DNA from: an uncultured Methylococcaceae bacterium | GTDB lineage: Bacteria; Pseudomonadota; Gammaproteobacteria; Methylococcales; Methylomonadaceae | Length of the DNA: 6,887 nucleotides | Assembly: GCA_903873045.1 (NCBI GenBank) | Contig: CAIQND010000485.1 | Span: forward strand, 1-6,887 | Reading direction: 5' to 3' | Shown here: piece by piece, positions 1-5,997 of the stretch | How positions within the stretch are numbered: position 1 is the stretch's first letter | Layout of the letters: the number at the start of each line of letters is the position of its first letter | Notes under the pieces: generated by a model | Told to the model about the DNA's origin: nothing | What the model saw: the letters and a program-made list of their open reading frames with translations, nothing else | Databases searched by the model: none | Position numbers and translations under genes: made by a program

Positions 1-299
1 AAGAAAAAGTATCTACAGCTTATATCCACAATAAATAGAGTGATTTAAAATATCTTTTTATTAAATACAAAGGTTTGTAATTAAGGGTTGCTTTCGCTTT
101 TGCGGGAAGGTTGGGGCGCTTGACATAAAACACCGCGTTATTTTTTCTGTGGTTCGATGGCCTTCCTGAAGCGTTAAGGCATCGGTATTTATAGCAATGC
201 CCAAGACCTGAATAATGAAAAATTACGGGCAAACCGCTTAAATACCAACTAACATCTTTAATTATTCACATTAAGCGCTTCAAATTCACCTGCTTCTAA
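1..299. other. Gene-free leader upstream of petA
   Basis: I see no credible gene here. The only sizeable open frame is on the minus strand (20-232, about 70 codons). It has no recognisable domain, an odd composition and no good ribosome binding site, so I leave it out. The stretch is AT-rich and holds an 8-base palindrome AAGCGCTT (273-280) and a weak hairpin with GCCTT (161-165) pairing to AAGGC (176-180). The upstream gene, if it is on the plus strand, ends before the window. Confidence 0.5.
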
Positions 300-308
300 T
301 GGTATATT
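279..308 (+). promoter_or_regulatory. Candidate promoter of the petABC operon
   Basis: There is a TATATT hexamer at 303-308 preceded by TG plus one base (300-302), which makes an extended -10 element matching TATAAT at five of six positions. A weak -35 candidate, TTCAAA, lies at 279-284 with an 18-base spacer. Transcription would start near 315 and leave a leader of about 50 bases before the petA start. This is pattern matching only, and no operator is obvious. Confidence 0.35.
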
Positions 309-363
309 GACGCAAAATAAAAATGAGCTGTAAAGCCACGGATAAAACCAGGAGAGTTCCATA

Positions 364-948
364 ATGAATAATAAAGGCGTCGATAAGTCTAAACGCCAGT
401 TTTTAACCTCGGCTATGACCGTGGTTGGAGCTGTTGGTTCAGGCTTTTTAGCTGTTCCTTTTCTTGCTCAAATGCAGCCTAGTGTTAAAGCGATGGCCGC
501 TGGAGCACCTGTTGAAGTTGACATTAGCAAGATGGAAGTCGGGCAGATGATTAGGGTGGCCTGGAGAGGTAAGCCGGTATGGGTGCTCAACAGAACACCT
601 GAAGTGCTTGCCACATTAAAAACACTGGATAGTGAATTGAGAGATCCGCTTTCTAATGAATCAGAACAACCGGCTTCCAGCAAAAATCCGGAAAGATCAC
701 TTAAGCCCGAGATTTTTGTTGCGGTGGGCTTATGTACTCATTTAGGTTGCTCACCTACATTTCGCCCTGAAATAGCGCCTAATGATCTCGGTGATAAATG
801 GAAAGGTGGTTTTTTCTGTCCGTGTCATGGCTCCTGGTTTGATTTGGCGGGTCGCGTTTATCGTGGCGTTCCGGCACCTACCAACCTTGAAATTCCTCCT
901 TATCGCTATATTAGTGATACCCGAATAATCGTTGGCGAGTCTTCCTAG
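364..948 (+). CDS. petA: Ubiquinol-cytochrome c reductase, Rieske iron-sulfur subunit
   Basis: This is the [2Fe-2S] Rieske subunit of the cytochrome bc1 complex. It takes the first electron from quinol at the Qo site and passes it to cytochrome c1 on the periplasmic side. The 194-residue protein starts with a Tat-type signal anchor: S9-K-R-Q-F-L14 followed by a hydrophobic helix at about 16-36. Cluster box I is CTHLGC (124-129) and box II is CPCHGS (152-157). By family rules the ligands are C124, H126, C152 and H155, with a C129-C154 disulfide. The ATG is supported by AGGAG at 350-354, nine bases upstream. It is the first gene of petABC, and its stop codon is embedded in the Shine-Dalgarno of petB. 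One oddity is the lysine in place of the first arginine of the Tat pair. The assignment is secure. Confidence 0.97.
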   Translation: MNNKGVDKSKRQFLTSAMTVVGAVGSGFLAVPFLAQMQPSVKAMAAGAPVEVDISKMEVGQMIRVAWRGKPVWVLNRTPEVLATLKTLDSELRDPLSNESEQPASSKNPERSLKPEIFVAVGLCTHLGCSPTFRPEIAPNDLGDKWKGGFFCPCHGSWFDLAGRVYRGVPAPTNLEIPPYRYISDTRIIVGESS

Positions 949-959
949 GAGAATGCTGC

Positions 960-2384
960 ATGAAACCAACCCGTTTAACTGAGTGTGGCAATTGGGTTTT
1001 AGACCGCTTCCCCGTCACTAAATTCTGGAATGATCACATGGCGCATTACTATGCGCCTAAAAACTTCAATTTTTGGTACTTTTTTGGTTCTTTGGCGTTA
1101 TTGCTTTTAGTCAACCAAATTCTGACCGGCATCTTATTGACCATGAACTACAAACCGGATGCCAAGCTGGCATTTGATTCTGTAGAGTACATCATGCGTG
1201 ATGTGCCGTGGGGCTGGCTGGTGCGCTACATGCATTCAACCGGTGCGTCTGCCTTTTTTATCGTTATTTACCTGCACATGTTCAGAGCCTTGATTTACGG
1301 TTCATTCAAGCATCCGCGTGAGTTGATCTGGATTTTTGGCATGTTGTTGTTTGTGGCTTTAATGGCGGAAGCGTTTATGGGGTACTTATTGCCCTGGGGA
1401 CAAATGTCATTTTGGGGCGCACAGGTTATTATCTCTTTGTTTAGTGCAATTCCTGTTATAGGCGATGACTTATCCTTGTGGATTAGAGGTGATTATGTGA
1501 TTGCCGATGCAACGCTAAACCGCTTTTTTGCTTTTCATGTTATTGCCGTGCCTTTGGTTTTGGTGATGCTGGTTTTTATGCATTTAGTGGCGCTGCATGA
1601 AGTCGGTTCCAATAATCCTGATGGCATTGAAATCAAGGCTTCCAAAGATCCTTGGGGGCATCCTGTGGATGGTATTCCTTTTCATCCTTATTACACCGTT
1701 AAAGATTTAGTCGGTGTTGGGGTGTTTTTATTGTTTTTTGCGACGGTTATTTTTTACATGCCGGAAGTCGGTGGCTATTTTCTTGAACATGCCAACTTTA
1801 TTCCTGCAGATCCCATGAAAACGCCGGAACACATTGCTCCCGTCTGGTATTTCACACCGTTTTATTCTATCTTGAGGGCTATACCTGATAAATTTGCCGG
1901 TGTTATTGGTATGGGTGGCTCTATTGTCGTGTTGTTTTTGATGCCTTGGCTGGATCGTTGCCCAGTTAAATCAATTCGTTATCGCGGGGGGATTTTCAAA
2001 AAAGCCCTGTTTTTGTTTGTCATTAGCTTTTTGGCATTGGGTTATTTAGGTACTCAGCCGGTAACGCCTATGGCTACAACCATGGCCAGGTTGTTTACCA
2101 CTATCTATTTTGGCTTTTTTCTGTTGATGCCTATCTACACTCGCTGGGAAAAAACCAAGCCGGTGCCAAAAAGATTGACCAAGTTGCATAGTCTTGAAGA
2201 GCAATTACATGCCTTTGAAGAGCAGTTGCCAGCGTTAATTGAGGAAATCACCGTAAAGCCGGTAGCTACCGAAATTGGTGACCCTGCATTTAAAAGTACC
2301 TTTTTTAATAGAAGACCTAACCCTCAAGGTATGGCTCATGTAATTAGTCGATTGGCTAAAAAACTAAAAGGGAGTCTCGACTGA
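960..2384 (+). CDS. petB: Ubiquinol-cytochrome c reductase, cytochrome b subunit
   Basis: This is the membrane core of the bc1 complex. It carries haems bL and bH and forms the Qo and Qi quinone sites. The 474-residue protein shows about eight membrane helices between residues 41 and 393. Haem ligands are H92 and H106 in helix B and H193 and H208 in helix D. The Qo motif reads PVWY (294-297) instead of mitochondrial PEWY, as I recall for beta- and gammaproteobacteria. The sequence ALHEVGSNNP after helix D is typical. The start at 960 has AGGAG (947-951) overlapping the petA stop, with an 11-base gap between the genes, so translation is probably coupled. After helix H the protein continues for about 70 hydrophilic residues (roughly 405-474), which common relatives of about 400 residues lack. 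That tail includes a short heptad-patterned helix (412-430). Confidence 0.97.
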   Translation: MKPTRLTECGNWVLDRFPVTKFWNDHMAHYYAPKNFNFWYFFGSLALLLLVNQILTGILLTMNYKPDAKLAFDSVEYIMRDVPWGWLVRYMHSTGASAFFIVIYLHMFRALIYGSFKHPRELIWIFGMLLFVALMAEAFMGYLLPWGQMSFWGAQVIISLFSAIPVIGDDLSLWIRGDYVIADATLNRFFAFHVIAVPLVLVMLVFMHLVALHEVGSNNPDGIEIKASKDPWGHPVDGIPFHPYYTVKDLVGVGVFLLFFATVIFYMPEVGGYFLEHANFIPADPMKTPEHIAPVWYFTPFYSILRAIPDKFAGVIGMGGSIVVLFLMPWLDRCPVKSIRYRGGIFKKALFLFVISFLALGYLGTQPVTPMATTMARLFTTIYFGFFLLMPIYTRWEKTKPVPKRLTKLHSLEEQLHAFEEQLPALIEEITVKPVATEIGDPAFKSTFFNRRPNPQGMAHVISRLAKKLKGSLD

Positions 2385-2385
2385 T

Positions 2386-3105
2386 ATGAAAAAATTAATA
2401 ACCTTACTTTTATTATTGACCTTATCTTTGGGTGTGGCAGCTTCCGAAGCAATAGAATTGCAAGAGGCGGATATAGACCTTTCAGATAATGAGTCATTGC
2501 AGCGTGGAGCCCAACATTTTGTCACCTATTGTTTAGGTTGCCATTCTGCCAAGCACATGCGTTACTTGCGTTTTGCAGTCGATGTGGGTGTGGATCAAAA
2601 GAAAATGTTAAAAGATATTGCGCCTGAAGGTGCCAGTATCTATGACCAGTTCCATAGCGCCATGAACAAGCATGATGCTGAAAAATGGTTTGGTGTACAA
2701 CCACCCGACTTGTCGTTAATTGCCAGGTCGCGTGGGGCGGATTGGCTGTATAGTTATTTAAAAAGTTATTATACCGACCCATCCAGACCCTTTGGTGTGA
2801 ATAACCTGGTTTACGAAGATACTGCTATGCCCAATCCATTATGGCAGTTACAAGGCGAGCAGCATGTTGAACTCAGAAAAACTATCTATGGAGAATACAC
2901 CAAGTTGGTTCTTGAAGAGTCAGGCGCTTTATCTGAGAGAGAGTTTGATCTTTTCGTTAACGATTTGGTTAATTTTCTGGTGTATGTTGGAGAGCCCGTG
3001 CAACTGGAAAGAGAGCGCCTCGGAAAATATGTGATATTTTTCCTGTTGCTGTTCTTGGTGATTGCTTATCTGCTGAAAAAAGAATATTGGAAAGATGTTG
3101 ATTAA
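2386..3105 (+). CDS. petC: Ubiquinol-cytochrome c reductase, cytochrome c1 subunit
   Basis: Cytochrome c1 accepts electrons from the Rieske cluster and hands them to soluble or membrane c-type cytochromes. The 239-residue protein has a Sec signal peptide (about 1-19, with lysines before a leucine-rich core). The haem c site is CLGCH (49-53), with H53 as proximal ligand. The c1 hallmark WFGVQPPDLS lies at 101-110. M148 in the AMPNPLWQLQG block is the likely sixth haem ligand. A C-terminal membrane anchor spans about 214-230, followed by a lysine-rich cytoplasmic end. The start lies one base after the petB stop, and GGGAG (2370-2374) sits 11 bases upstream, inside petB. It is the last gene of the operon. 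There is no sign of fusion to cytochrome b, unlike the petBC fusions found in some other lineages. Confidence 0.96.
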   Translation: MKKLITLLLLLTLSLGVAASEAIELQEADIDLSDNESLQRGAQHFVTYCLGCHSAKHMRYLRFAVDVGVDQKKMLKDIAPEGASIYDQFHSAMNKHDAEKWFGVQPPDLSLIARSRGADWLYSYLKSYYTDPSRPFGVNNLVYEDTAMPNPLWQLQGEQHVELRKTIYGEYTKLVLEESGALSEREFDLFVNDLVNFLVYVGEPVQLERERLGKYVIFFLLLFLVIAYLLKKEYWKDVD

Positions 3106-3116
3106 TTTCCATAGTC

Positions 3117-3137
3117 AAAAAAAACAGGGATGTTTTT
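3117..3137 (+). terminator. Weak terminator-like hairpin after petC
   Basis: AAAAACA (3120-3126) pairs perfectly with TGTTTTT (3131-3137) around a GGGA loop. The left side is an A-rich run and the right side ends in five T residues, so it could work weakly in either direction. The stem has only one G-C pair, so intrinsic termination would be inefficient and petABC read-through towards sspA is possible. Confidence 0.35.
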
Positions 3138-3169
3138 AATTAATACAGCTTTATAAGCCATACTAAACG

Positions 3170-3220
3170 CCAGGAAGCAGTCCTGGTATAGGAAACGGAG
3201 CCGGTTTTCTATTCCAGGAC
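3170..3220 (+). promoter_or_regulatory. Long hairpin with a competing alternative stem, petC-sspA gap
   Basis: Bases 3180-3196 pair with 3204-3220 around a 7-base loop (3197-3203). That gives 17 positions with one G-T wobble (3192/3208) and one T-T mismatch (3187/3213). The left arm TCCTGG (3181-3186) can instead pair perfectly with CCAGGA (3170-3175) across an AGCAG loop. The two hairpins exclude each other, as in attenuators. No T-run follows the larger stem, so it is not a textbook terminator. It may stabilise the 3' end of petABC mRNA or act on read-through into sspA. Confidence 0.5.
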
Positions 3221-3250
3221 AGTCTCCAGCATCAAAAGCCTGATTATTTA

Positions 3251-3259
3251 TGTTACAAT
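3251..3259 (+). promoter_or_regulatory. Candidate extended -10 promoter for sspAB
   Basis: TGTTACAAT is a TGn motif followed by TACAAT, five of six to the -10 consensus. No convincing -35 hexamer lies 16-18 bases upstream. Transcription would begin near 3266, about 36 bases before the sspA start, and downstream of the long hairpin. sspAB would thus have its own promoter separate from petABC. Confidence 0.35.
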
Positions 3260-3301
3260 AAACTCTTTTTTCGCCCTATACGTCCAAAGAGGTTGCTATT
3301 C

Positions 3302-3937
3302 GTGGCAAATATTATTACTCGTAAATCTGTAATGACGCTTTTTTCATCTCCGACATGTGCAATGAGTCATTGCGCTCGCTTTGTTTTACACGAGAAAGCA
3401 GTTGCCGCAGACATAGAATATTATGATCCGGCTAATCCGCCTGAGGATTTACTTGAGCTTAATCCTAATGGTACCTCACCCACATTGATTGAACGTGACC
3501 TGGTTCTTTATGATTCGCGTATTATCATGGAATATTTGGATGAGCGTTTTCCGCATCCACCTTTACACCAAATGGATCCGGTTTCGCGTGCAAATGCCAG
3601 AATGCAGATCAAAATAATAGATCAGGGCTGGTATCTATTGCTGGATGAGATATTATTTTCAGGTGAAAAAAAATCCGCCCGTGCCAAGAAAATGCTGAGG
3701 GAAAGCATACTTTCCAATGCGCCTGTTTTTGCAGCCAGACCGTATTTTATGAGTGATGAATTTTCATTGATTGATTGTGCTATTGCCCCGCTCTTATGGC
3801 GACTGCCTAGTTTGGGCATAGATGTATCAACACAGAATGAAGTCATCAATAATTATGCTCAGCGTATATTCAAAAGACCTGCATTTAAACGCAGTCTTAG
3901 TGAAGCTGAACAAGAAATGGCAGAGCCTTTAAAATAA
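3302..3937 (+). CDS. sspA: Stringent starvation protein A (RNA polymerase-associated)
   Basis: SspA is a glutathione-S-transferase-fold protein without known transferase activity. In Escherichia coli it binds RNA polymerase holoenzyme and alters promoter choice in starvation, acid stress and phage P1 late transcription. I choose the GTG at 3302: AGAGG (3288-3292) lies nine bases upstream, and the resulting N terminus MANIITRKSVMTLFS aligns in length with the E. coli protein. A TTG at 3293 abuts that site and is too close. With this start the protein is 211 residues. An N-terminal thioredoxin-like half (about 10-82) includes the conserved YLDERFPHPPL block, and a helical C-terminal half follows (about 90-205). 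The functional PHP motif falls at 84-86, the same numbering I recall for E. coli. sspB follows after ten bases. Confidence 0.94.
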   Translation: MANIITRKSVMTLFSSPTCAMSHCARFVLHEKAVAADIEYYDPANPPEDLLELNPNGTSPTLIERDLVLYDSRIIMEYLDERFPHPPLHQMDPVSRANARMQIKIIDQGWYLLLDEILFSGEKKSARAKKMLRESILSNAPVFAARPYFMSDEFSLIDCAIAPLLWRLPSLGIDVSTQNEVINNYAQRIFKRPAFKRSLSEAEQEMAEPLK

Positions 3938-3947
3938 CGATAGAACC

Positions 3948-4328
3948 ATGACTCCTTTAAAGCCTTATTTAATTCGTTCAATTTATGAATGGATTATTGA
4001 TAATGATCTGACGCCGTATTTACTGGTTGATGCAGAAAACAGCCATGCAATTTTGCCCTCTCAATTGATTGAGGACGGCAAGATACTTTTAAATGTAAGG
4101 CCTGAAGCGATACAAGGTCTTACACTTGGTAATCAGGAAATTGAATTTAATGCCAGGTTTAGCGGAAAACCCATGCATATTGTCGTGCCTATAGTTGCTG
4201 TAATGGCAATCTACGCCAAAGAAAATGGCAAAGGCATGATCTTTGATCAGGAAGATGAAGGGGGGGATGAGGCACCGCCACCTGAAAGCAAGCCCCCCAC
4301 AAGACCTACTTTACGCATTGTTAAATAA
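3948..4328 (+). CDS. sspB: ClpXP adaptor SspB
   Basis: SspB binds the ssrA tag on proteins released by trans-translation, and some other substrates such as RseA fragments in E. coli, and tethers them to ClpX for degradation by ClpP. The 126-residue protein has the ordered substrate-binding domain at about 4-98, starting with the typical PYLIRSIYEWIIDN helix. An acidic, proline-rich flexible linker follows (about 100-118). The ClpX-binding module RPTLRIVK forms the extreme C terminus (119-126), very like E. coli RPALRVVK. The linker is shorter than in the 165-residue E. coli protein. The start follows the sspA stop by ten bases with only a poor Shine-Dalgarno, so coupled translation from sspA is likely. 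The assignment is secure. Confidence 0.95.
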   Translation: MTPLKPYLIRSIYEWIIDNDLTPYLLVDAENSHAILPSQLIEDGKILLNVRPEAIQGLTLGNQEIEFNARFSGKPMHIVVPIVAVMAIYAKENGKGMIFDQEDEGGDEAPPPESKPPTRPTLRIVK

Positions 4329-4343
4329 TTACCGGATTTAAAA

Positions 4344-4604
4344 AGTCCGTGTGAGCCACGAAAAAACGAAGGAAATTAAGTTTTTCTTCGTGTCTTCGTG
4401 TTTATAACCGGTTAAGTTTTTAGTCCCCATACCCTCAGAGATTTTATTCTGTATAGATTTTCAGATAAATAATTTCGATGCTAACAGAAACTTAATTTCT
4501 GAAAGACTATAGACGCTTATTTATATGCTTATGCGGCTATGCCATGAAATAAATCGTTTGATCTTTTGCTTTTTTTTTCGTGCCTTTCGTGTTTTTCGTG
4601 GACT
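4344..4604. repeat. TTCGTG-repeat interval with imperfect inverted ends
   Basis: This covers most of the 325-base gap between sspB and the glycosyltransferase gene, which has no plausible gene. TTCGTG occurs at 4387, 4395, 4577, 4586 and 4595 (the last three exactly nine bases apart), and its reverse complement CACGAA occurs at 4357. The right end reads TTTTTCGTGGACT (4592-4604). The left end contains AGTCC (4344-4348) and CCACGAAAAA (4356-4365), the same words inverted with a 7-base insertion. Inside lie a palindrome TAACCGGTTA (4405-4414) and a perfect hairpin CAGAAA/TTTCTG (4485-4501). No target duplication is evident. A weak promoter-like pair, TTGGAA (4604-4609) and TACTAT (4626-4631), lies just beyond. 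Confidence 0.45.
4357..4405 (+). terminator. Hairpin after sspB, probable sspAB terminator
   Basis: CACGAA (4357-4362) pairs with TTCGTG (4395-4400). After a symmetric 4x4 internal loop, bases 4367-4375 pair with 4382-4390 (nine pairs, one G-T wobble) around a 6-base loop. Three T residues and an A-T tail follow. The placement just after sspB suits a terminator, although the T tract is short. The same TTCGTG words recur 200 bases downstream, so the structure may belong to a repeat family. Confidence 0.5.
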
Positions 4605-4653
4605 TGGAAGTTATTGGGGATAGCTTACTATTAATGTCCGTTAGGGTTAAAAC

Positions 4654-5475
4654 ATGACTGAAATTTTTTCTGAGAACGGGGCAGACCAATCGGTTAAGCT
4701 AAGCGTTTATATTATCACCTATAACGAGGCCGACAAGATTGCCGCCGCCGTGCAAAGCGTGCTATGGGCTGATGAGGTGCTGGTGCTGGATTCGAACAGT
4801 ACCGATGACACGGTGAAGATTGCGACTGAGCTGGGGGCAACGGTGCTTCAAATTCCATTTACCACCTTTGGTAAATTGCGGAATGATGCCATTGCGGCGT
4901 GTCGGCACGATTGGGTTTTTAGTCTCGATGCTGACGAGCGTTGCACCTCGGCGGCCAAGGCAGAAATTCTTCACGTGCTGGCACAACCTGCTGCCGATGC
5001 TTATTATGTGCCGCGCCGCAACTGGTTTATGGGTCGTTGGATCAAGCATTGCGGGTGGTATCCAGACTACCGTCAACCACAATTGTTTCGCAAAGACGCG
5101 TTGATATTCGATGACCACGATGAGGTGCACGAATCGTTTCGGGTGCAAGGCGAGATTGGCTATTTTAAGTCCGCTATCATTCAGGTGCCTTTCCAGAGTC
5201 TGGAGCAGTTGCTGCACAAAACGCAGCGCTATTCTACGTTAGGAGCACGTAAACTGGAGCGTAAAGATAAACCTGTCAGTATGGCAACTGCTTTGGGTCA
5301 TGGGCTGTGGGCCTTCTTTAGGATTTATGTCATAAAGCTCGGTTTTCTTGATGGTTGGGCTGGTTTTGTGCTGGCTCTTGGGAATTTTGAAGGCACTTTT
5401 TATCGGTACGCCAAAGCGACTACGGCAAAGCTAAACTGGACACATCCGCCGGTAGATGATGATGAAGCAAAGTGA
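4654..5475 (+). CDS. Family 2 glycosyltransferase, WaaE/KdtX-like (LPS core type)
   Basis: The predicted enzyme transfers a sugar from a nucleotide-sugar donor. Closest in style are the WaaE/KdtX beta-glycosyltransferases that extend the inner core of lipopolysaccharide at the cytoplasmic face of the inner membrane. The 273-residue protein opens its GT-A fold with LSVYIITYNEADKI (16-29). DSNSTDDT follows (46-53), then KLRNDAI (74-80), and the metal- and donor-binding SLDADER (90-96). The family block WYPDYRQPQLFRK lies at 135-147 and HDEVHES at 155-161, a likely acceptor or catalytic loop. A hydrophobic segment (about 217-245) suggests membrane association. The ATG has AGGG (4643-4646) seven bases upstream. 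The gene stands alone with no LPS neighbours. Its first half is distinctly GC-richer than adjoining DNA (37 of 60 bases in 4741-4800). The exact sugar and acceptor cannot be read from sequence. Confidence 0.85.
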   Translation: MTEIFSENGADQSVKLSVYIITYNEADKIAAAVQSVLWADEVLVLDSNSTDDTVKIATELGATVLQIPFTTFGKLRNDAIAACRHDWVFSLDADERCTSAAKAEILHVLAQPAADAYYVPRRNWFMGRWIKHCGWYPDYRQPQLFRKDALIFDDHDEVHESFRVQGEIGYFKSAIIQVPFQSLEQLLHKTQRYSTLGARKLERKDKPVSMATALGHGLWAFFRIYVIKLGFLDGWAGFVLALGNFEGTFYRYAKATTAKLNWTHPPVDDDEAK

Positions 5476-5693
5476 TTTCCGACTTTATGTCCCTAAAAAA
5501 TAATTGGGTTACGAAAGCTTAATAGCCATTTAAAAGGCAGGTTAATCGATTGGCTGGCCGATAGATCTGATTTACGGTGCATGTTTTCATTATGGATACG
5601 CGCCACATTGATGAGAAAACCAAACTACGGTATCTTTACCCCAAGCAGATGATTTACAGTAGATAAAAGTCATGTTGGCAGATCAAAAAACAG

Positions 5694-5706
5694 GTTAAGA
5701 CTTAAC
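5694..5706. promoter_or_regulatory. Perfect 13-base palindrome, operator-like
   Basis: GTTAAG (5694-5699) and CTTAAC (5701-5706) are perfect inverted half-sites around a central A. Such short symmetric sites suit a dimeric repressor, but there is no adjacent gene or regulator to support the idea, and a match of this size can occur by chance in AT-rich DNA. Confidence 0.2.
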
Positions 5707-5723
5707 ACCTCGCCTGAATCCAC

Positions 5724-5759
5724 GAAAAGCTGTCAATTTTTATTGATTGACAACTTTTT
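5724..5759 (+). terminator. Stem-loop with T-run, Rho-independent terminator candidate
   Basis: Bases 5724-5737 pair with 5746-5759 around an 8-base loop. There are 14 positions with a single mismatch (C5730/A5753) and one terminal G-T. The stem begins GAAAAG and ends CTTTTT, so the right arm itself supplies a run of five T residues, and the A-run on the left would serve the opposite strand. It lies 250 bases past the glycosyltransferase stop, so it would be a distant terminator for that gene or for an unseen transcript. Confidence 0.45.
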
Positions 5760-5879
5760 AGGCAGTTTGCGGTTAGAACCCCATTAGTGCTAAGCAGAAG
5801 TTTTGCAGATTATTGGTTGCAATAGTCAATATTCTGAAGTCATTTCATTCATATACTCTACATTGAGTACATCTCACAC

Positions 5880-5923
5880 TTGATTTTTATGTTCTTGTAG
5901 GATAGAGTAAGCAAAAAGGAGGT
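5880..5923 (+). promoter_or_regulatory. Promoter-like pair followed by an orphan strong Shine-Dalgarno
   Basis: TTGATT (5880-5885) and TAGAGT (5903-5908) are each four of six to the sigma-70 hexamers, with a 17-base spacer. They are followed by AAGGAGGT (5916-5923), a full anti-Shine-Dalgarno match. No ATG, GTG or TTG lies at a usable distance. The next ATG (5946) is 22 bases away and opens only seven codons. It may be the remnant 5' end of a lost gene or chance. Confidence 0.25.
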
Positions 5924-5969
5924 ATCTGTCTGTCAAAGTCACTGCGATGAACACGGCAACCCACAAATA

Positions 5970-5997
5970 AACCTTAAAAAAACTAACGAATAAGGTT
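5970..5997. repeat. Short inverted repeat before the cassette boundary
   Basis: AACCTTA (5970-5976) pairs perfectly with TAAGGTT (5991-5997) around a 14-base A-rich loop. Its right arm overlaps the GTTAGAT box (5995-6001) that starts the proposed mini-cassette, so this hairpin and the larger one at 5994-6031 cannot form together. Confidence 0.35.

Larger units (their letters stand above)
5476..5993. other. Non-coding stretch between the glycosyltransferase gene and the attC region
   Basis: I find no gene here. Start codons open only very short frames, for example 23 codons from the ATG at about 5581 and 7 codons from 5946. A start-less open frame of about 50 codons ends near 5651 and matches nothing I recognise. 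No tRNA, rRNA or known riboswitch core is visible. The stretch does contain a palindrome, a strong hairpin and an orphan ribosome-binding-like site, listed separately. It could be decayed coding DNA. Confidence 0.45.

Noticed and set aside
120..148. Perfect TTGACA -35 hexamer at 120-125
   Set aside because: No acceptable -10 hexamer lies 15-19 bases downstream; the sequence there is a T-run.
20..232. Minus-strand open frame of about 70 codons upstream of petA
   Set aside because: No recognisable domain, no ribosome binding site, and composition typical of chance frames in AT-rich leader DNA.
3293..3301. TTG at 3293 as the sspA start
   Set aside because: It directly abuts the AGAGG Shine-Dalgarno, leaving no spacer. 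GTG 3302 has correct spacing and gives an N terminus matching known SspA.
4405..4418. GTTAAGT near 4410 as another integron R' box
   Set aside because: No L' and L'' arms or matching R'' box surround it, and GTTRRRY alone is common by chance.
4570..4604. TTCGTG series as a CRISPR array
   Set aside because: The words are 6 bases long with 3-base gaps, far too short for repeats and spacers, and no cas genes are present.
4820..5104. Second plus-strand frame of 94 codons within the glycosyltransferase gene
   Set aside because: It is a frame shadow: the other frame carries all conserved GT2 motifs across this interval without interruption.
4762..5217. Minus-strand frame of 151 codons inside the glycosyltransferase gene
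   Set aside because: It overlaps a well-supported plus-strand gene with intact motifs and has no family features of its own.
5501..5651. Start-less open frame of about 50 codons ending near 5651
   Set aside because: No early start codon or ribosome binding site and no recognisable protein similarity. I treat it as chance or decayed DNA.
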